Below are positions 58,861-64,000 of a DNA stretch of 64,000 nt, piece after piece. Location of the stretch: NCBI GenBank assembly GCA_963682025.1, contig OY821521.1, forward strand, positions 199,205,026-199,269,025, given 5' to 3'. The notes under the pieces are model-generated. The model was not told the origin of the DNA. It was given only the letters and a program-made list of their open reading frames with translations, and searched no databases. The position numbers and the translations under genes are program-made. This stretch comes from Cordilura impudica. Its lineage: Eukaryota > Arthropoda > Insecta > Diptera > Scathophagidae. Every line of letters begins with the position of its first letter. Positions within the stretch are counted from its first letter, which is position 1.

Positions 58861-59074
58861 AGTGAACGCAGTGTGATAGCTCGTTCGCTAGCTGACGCTT
58901 TCGTAGGTTCTATCTAAGCGGAAAAAGTACTTAATAATTTAGAAAACAGGGAAAAGTTTAAAACACAACAGTCCACGAAATTTTGGGACATTATTTGAAG
59001 TTTATTTTTAATTAATTTAATAATAGAGAGTGCAGTGTTGATGTCGAAAAATGCATAGGGAGATTATGAACCAT

Positions 59075-59625
59075 TTTTTTTTTCTTTAAATGTAATCAAC
59101 TGCTGAAATAACCAAACTTGGGAATGCAGCATTGAGTACGAATATGGATGAATTTCCGCCTACCGGATTTGGAAAGTCGCATGTAAAAATATTGTATAAA
59201 ACTGGGCATAAACAGTAGCCTTGGGTATATCCCATAGACATAGTATAAGATTGTGATGCATAACTTCCAATGTTGTTTTTTAATGATCTATTCGACAAAA
59301 AAGCTTTTAATTATTTTCGTAGTTGCAATATCTATAACCATTAATATTAATTTATAAATGAGAGCGTCATGCCGTACAAAGTCAAATGCTGCTTTTATGT
59401 CTAATAGTGTCATTGCCGTAGATTTACCAAAGTAGAAATTATTTTCTAATATGAATGGTATTATGCTCTGCTCGGAATCAAAATTGATCTGAAGGTAAAA
59501 TGTTGTTGAGAATTTTCTCTTAAACGATCCTTTCTAGCAATTTGTTCATGGTGTCTAGTAAATTTATTGGCCGATAAGAATCAGGACTACTACTAGGTGT
59601 TTTAGACTGGTAATTTCTTATTTTA
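59075..59625 (-). pseudogene. Non-LTR retrotransposon reverse-transcriptase relic (Jockey-like)
   Basis: Minus strand, from about 59600 down: PSSSPDSYRPINLLDTMNKL, LERIV, NNILPSDQF, then STAMTLLDIKAAFDFVRHD (motif A with its aspartate, about 59418-59365), and after frame changes MGYTQGYCLCPVLYNIF (about 59243-59188), the block before the catalytic DD motif. The sequence decays before a clear YxDD-type motif. Stops and frameshifts are frequent. Clade assignment is by general likeness only. Confidence 0.75.
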
Positions 59626-59814
59626 AAATTTTTTAACAAGGCCTTTCACATGGCTAGTATTGACGATCATAGTATTTGTAGTTTGCTGATGATTTTCAAC
59701 AATATTAATTGAATTACTGATAAGCTGTTTTGTGTTCTGGTCACTTAGGTTTGAAGAAATATTTTGATTCACGATAAAATTTTAAGCAAGAATTTTTGAT
59801 TTGTGACTCTTATG

Positions 59815-60122
59815 CCGTTTTCTTTTCTGACAAAAAATGTCGCCCTTTTTTGCCCTTTTTTCGCAAAGTGTATTTTTTATATATTCTTATACATCAATTG
59901 AAAGGTCTCAAAGTCGAGCCCTCGAAAATCACAAAAAATTGTAGCCATTGACTTCTTTCAGGTCATAGTGTGAGAATATTTCCCCATTGTTCCTCTTTTT
60001 TGAATATTTTCAGCCTATGACTTCCAAGAGGATAGTAATCAAAATAAATTTGCATTTATGAACACAGCACTTTGAGACCTTTCGATTGATATATAAAATA
60101 AGGTTGTCAGAAAAGAAAACGG
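59815..60122. mobile_element. 308-bp MITE
   Basis: Begins CCGTTTTCTTTTCTGACAA and ends TTGTCAGAAAAGAAAACGG; a second inverted block, TCAATTGAAAGGTCTCAAAG and CTTTGAGACCTTTCGATTGA, lies further in. The flanks show TAT just outside both ends (TATG left, TATT right), a possible 3-bp duplication. Non-coding. Confidence 0.75.
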
Positions 60123-60414
60123 TATTAGTTATGTAGACGTTACCATTATGTTTGAGTTTAGGAATATATTTAGATTTTCTTCTGAATAATTTTGAATATA
60201 TTCTCGAATTTAAGTGAGACTTATGGCAAGCTTTCCATGCCATATTCGGTGTCTAAATTGGAAAGATTTCATTTGATTTCGTTAATTAACAATATCCAGG
60301 CGTATGATCAATATGAATCTTACATACAGCACGTCAATATTACTCATACGTCTCAGTAATTCCAGAATATTGATGTTTTAGAAGATTTTAAAATGAGGCA
60401 GAAAAACACATTTT

Positions 60415-63080
60415 TAGGAGAAAACTTTTTTTTGAAAAAATATTTTTTAATTTAAAATCGTAATTAACATTTTTTTTAATAGTACCATTTTTGAAAAAAG
60501 TAAGTTTTATTAAAAAAGTACATTTTCTATAAAACTTATTTTCTTAAAAAGATACATTTTCTTTAAAAATCACACTTTCTCAAAAAGGTACTTTAAAAAA
60601 AAAATTAAATTTTCTTAAAAAACAAATTTTGTTAAATAAGTACAATTACTTAAAAAAGTACATTTTCTTTAAAAAGTACCTTTTCATAAAAAGTAAATTA
60701 TCTGAAAAAAACACATTTTCCTAAAAAAGTACATATTTTTAAATAAGTACGTTTTCTTAAAAAAGCGTGTTTTCTTACAAAAATTCTTTTTCTTAAAAAA
60801 GTACCTTTTATAAAAAAGCGCATTTCCTCAAAAAAGTCCATTTTCTGAAAAACTTTAATTTTCTTAAAAAATTACCCTTTCTTCAAAAAGTACATTTTCA
60901 TAAAAAATCACCTTTTCTTAAATAAGTACATTTTCTTAAAAATTGCCTTTTCTTTAAAAGTACCTTTTCTTAAAAAAAGTAATTTTTTTTAAAAATCGCC
61001 TTTTTTTAAAAAAAGTACCCTTTATAAAAAAGCGAATTTCCTCAAAAAAGTAAATTGTCTGAAAAACGTAAATTTTCTTAAAAAAGTACATTTTCTTTAA
61101 AAATTACCTTTTCTTAAATAAGAACATTTTCTTAAAAATTGCCATTTCATTAAAAGTACCTTTTCTTAAAAAAAGTAAATTTTTTAAAAAGCGCCTGTTT
61201 TTAAAAAGTACCCTATATAAAAAAAGCGAATTTCCTCAAAAAAAGTAAATTGTCTGACAAACGTAAATTTTCTTAAAAAAGTACATTTTCTTAAAAAATA
61301 GTTTTTCTTAAAAAAGCACATTTTTTTTAAAAATTACATTTTCTTAAGAACGTACCGTTTTAAAAAAATATCTTTTTTTAAAAATCACACTTTCTCAAAA
61401 TGGTAAATTTTCTTAAAAAATTATATTTTCTTAAAACACAAAATTTTTTTTTAGAAAAGTACAATTTCTTATAAAAGTAAATTTTCTAAAAAATGCACCT
61501 TTCATAAAAAGTAAATTTTCTGGAAAAACACATTTTGCTATATATTCTTAAATGAATACATTTTCTTAACAAAGTGAATTTTCGTAAAAAACTTTTTTTT
61601 TTTTTTAAAGTACCTTTTATAAAAATTCCTTTCCCCTAAAGTACATTATCTGAAAAACATAAATTTTCTTAAAAAAGTACCCTTTCTTTAAAAAGTACCT
61701 TCCTTTAAAAAAGACGAAAATATCTTTTCTTAATCAGTACTTTATTTTAAAAAAACACTTATTCTTAAAAAAGTACTTTTTATAAAAAAACGAATTTCTT
61801 CAAAAAGTAAATTTTCTTAAAAAAGTAAATTTTCTTAAAAAGTACCTTTTCTTAAAAAAATAGATTTTCGTAAAAAAATAGCTTCTCTTCAAAAAGTACA
61901 TTTTCTTAAAAAACTACCTTTTCATAAAAAGTAAATTTTCTGCAAAAACACATTTTCCTAAAAAAGTACATATTATTAAATAAGTACACTTTCTTCAAAA
62001 AGTGCATTTTCTTACAAAAATTCTTTTTCTTAAAAAAGTACCTTTTATAAAAAAGCACATTTCCCCTAAAGTACATTTTCTGAAAAACGTAAATTTTCTT
62101 AAAAAAGTACCGTTTCTTCAAAAAGTACCTTTTCTTAAAAAAAGACCCTTTACTTAGCTTTACGTAGTTTTTCTTAACAAGTACATTTCTTAAAAAAGTG
62201 TTTTTTTAAACGTACTTTTTATTAAAAAGGCCCTTCTCATAATAAAATACCTTTTCTTAAAAAAGTAGATATTCTTAAAAAAATAGCTTTTCTTAAAAAA
62301 GTACATTTTCTTTAAAAAGTACCTTTTCTGAAAAACGTAACTTTTCTTAAAAGACCCTTTCTTTAGAAAGTACTTTTTCTTAAAAATGCTGCTTTTCTGA
62401 AAAAAGTAGCTTTTCTTAAAAAGTTAATTTTTTCAAAAATACATTTTTTTTAAACAGTAAATTTTTCCAAAAAAGTAAATTTTCTAAAAAAAGTAAATTT
62501 TCTTAATAAAGAAACTTTTCTTAAATAAGTTCTTTTACCTAAAAAGTACCTTTTCTTAAAAAAGTGCATTTCCTTAAAAAAAGTACATTTTCCTTCAAAA
62601 AGTAAATTTTCTTAAAAAAGTACCTTTTCTTAAAAACGTAACTTTTCTTAAAAAAGACCCTTTCTTTAGAAAGTACCTTTTCTTAAAAATGCTGCTTTTC
62701 TGAAAAAAGTAGCTTTTCTTAAATAGTTAATTTTTTCAGAAATACCTTTTTTTAATAAAGTAAATTTTTTCAAAAAAGTAAATTTTCTAAAAAAAGGACA
62801 ATTTCTTAAAAAATTTCTTTTATTAATTTTAATTTTAATTTTAAAGAGCACATTTTCTGTAATAATTACTTTATCTTAAATAAGTACCTTTTCTTAAAAA
62901 AGTACCATTCTGAGAAAAGTCCTTTTTCTTACAAACGTATGTTTTTTGAAAAAGTACCTTTTCGTAAAACATTAACTTTTTGTAAACGAGTTCCTTTTCT
63001 TAAATACGTACATATTCTTAAAAGTACAATTTCTTCAAAAAGTACCTTTTCTTAAAAGAGATCCTTTTCTTAAGCAGCAC
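60415..63080 (-). repeat. GTAC/TTAA array 9 (- orientation)
   Basis: About 2.7 kb of AAAAAAGTACATTTTCTT / GTACCTTTTCTTAAAAAA units. Higher-order copies are clear: a ~150-230-base block with AAGCGAATTTCCTCAAAAAAG, TCTGAAAAACGTAAATTTTC recurs at about 60810, 61025 and 61220, and AAATGCTGCTTTTCTGAAAA at 62385 and 62690. It faces array 8 in opposite orientation. Confidence 0.92.
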
Positions 63081-63164
63081 AGAGAACCGGATTATTATTA
63101 AATATGAAATATTCAATATTCAATCTCTAAAAAGTAAAAAATGGTTTTTGAATACCGTAATTTA

Positions 63165-63673
63165 AAACAAGTAAGAAAATTATAGTCGCTCTAGGACGTC
63201 CATAGGGTACCCTATACCAAGCGTTTAGAGACCCTATCTCTTAGGTTCAACTAATTAGATATATAAATATAATAAATTTGAGTGGCATTGGTATTAATAT
63301 TTTTGCCTTCGGATATGAAAAAGCTTATATCAGGTGCTATATTTATATGGGGACTAGGTCGAAAAATGCACCGATCCTGAGCATATCTGGTGAGGTCACT
63401 TATTTTTTTTTTTTGCAAAATACCAAATCTGTGCAATATTTTTGTTTTTTGATAGACTTAAGTGAAGATCGGGAAGCAGCTTTATATGGGAGCTACGACT
63501 GAGAAGTGTCCCATATAGGGTGTATTCTTGGACTACAGATTACTGGATGTAAAAACACACAGAAATCCAATTTGACCGCGATCTATATGACAATTTGGAT
63601 CTTATGACAATTTAACTCGATATCATTGGGGTCATTTGTATGGGGACTATACCACAAAGTGGTATAGGGTATA
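63165..63673 (-). repeat. GTCY-bearing element, copy F (internally deleted)
   Basis: Reverse-complement copy: ACAAGTAAGAAAATTATAG, AGACCCTATCTCTTAGG, CCTTCGGATATGAAAAAGC, GACTTAAGTGAAGATCGGG, and the left-end palindrome CTATACCACAAAGTGGTATAG at its right end. The GTCY tract and neighbours are deleted, but both terminal palindromes are present in some form. Confidence 0.85.
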
Positions 63674-64000
63674 CAAAATTAAATAATATATTAAAAATTT
63701 TAATTTGAAATTGAATACTTTTTTTCATAGAATATTATTTTCTGGCTTTGAAATTTTAAGCCCCCTTTAAACTTTAAGTATAAGTCAATTATTTCTCTTA
63801 ATACAAAACTTCCAAACAAACTGCACAAATACAATACCTTCACAACTTGTCGATATCCACTAATTAGATTTTTATTATTTTGCTACCTTTTTCTTTAATC
63901 AACTTTACTTTTTTTTTGGTTTTTGATAATAATTCAAACATTGTGTACGTACAAACAAACTCACAGAAAGTAAATATAATTACAAATATTCGTTGTTATC
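63674..64000. other. AT-rich window end, nothing recognised
   Basis: Simple AT-rich sequence with no coding or repeat signal. Confidence 0.4.

Overview
The window looks like nuclear DNA of a higher dipteran, most likely a calyptrate fly (blowfly, house fly or flesh fly relatives). Reasons: very high A+T with long poly-A/T tracts, short insect-style introns, an abundance of GTCC/GTCT-bearing dispersed repeats, Tc1/mariner and PIF/Harbinger relics, and very low gene density. Species cannot be fixed from the sequence alone.

Genes. Three protein-coding loci are supported. (1) The 3' part of an unrecognised plus-strand gene: a 279-nt Ser/Thr-rich exon (3061-3339) and a His-rich terminal exon (8291-8459) that join in frame across a ~4.95-kb intron; the intron also holds phase-compatible candidate alternative 3' exons. 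(2) A complete minus-strand TXNDC15-like thioredoxin-fold membrane protein (11837-12814, two exons, signal peptide encoded across the 69-bp intron). (3) The two 3' exons of a minus-strand lambda-crystallin / L-gulonate 3-dehydrogenase (CRYL1-like) gene (23738-24824); its first exon was not found. The genes have no evident functional link.

Repeats dominate the rest. About a quarter of the window is one family of degenerate arrays with an ~18-bp unit, approximately GTACTTTTTTAAGAAAAG, in which GTAC and TTAA palindromic centres alternate. The arrays lie at 4.6-6.2 (+), 17.4-18.7 (-), 31.8-34.6 (+), 36.3-38.2 (-), 39.3-42.4 (+), 44.1-46.6 (-), 48.3-48.9 (+), 54.2-57.0 (+) and 60.4-63.1 kb (-), so opposite orientations tend to face each other. 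At 44.7-52.5 kb the arrays are combined with a second, ATTCGA-rich ~675-bp repeat in a large imperfect palindrome centred near 47.4 kb.

Other layers: six copies of a ~750-bp GTCC/GTCT-bearing element with palindromic ends (mini-me/DINE-like); two PIF/Harbinger relics; a Tc1 element with intact ends; a composite transposase relic at the left edge; a mariner/IS630-like relic next to a LINE reverse-transcriptase relic at 58.2-59.6 kb; several MITEs with visible terminal inverted repeats; Helitron-like elements with a 3' hairpin and CTAG; a tRNA-derived SINE; a tandem duplication with expanded pentanucleotides; and a 1.1-kb near-pure AATTTTT array inside one copy of a two-copy dispersed element. 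From 31 to 64 kb no gene was found.
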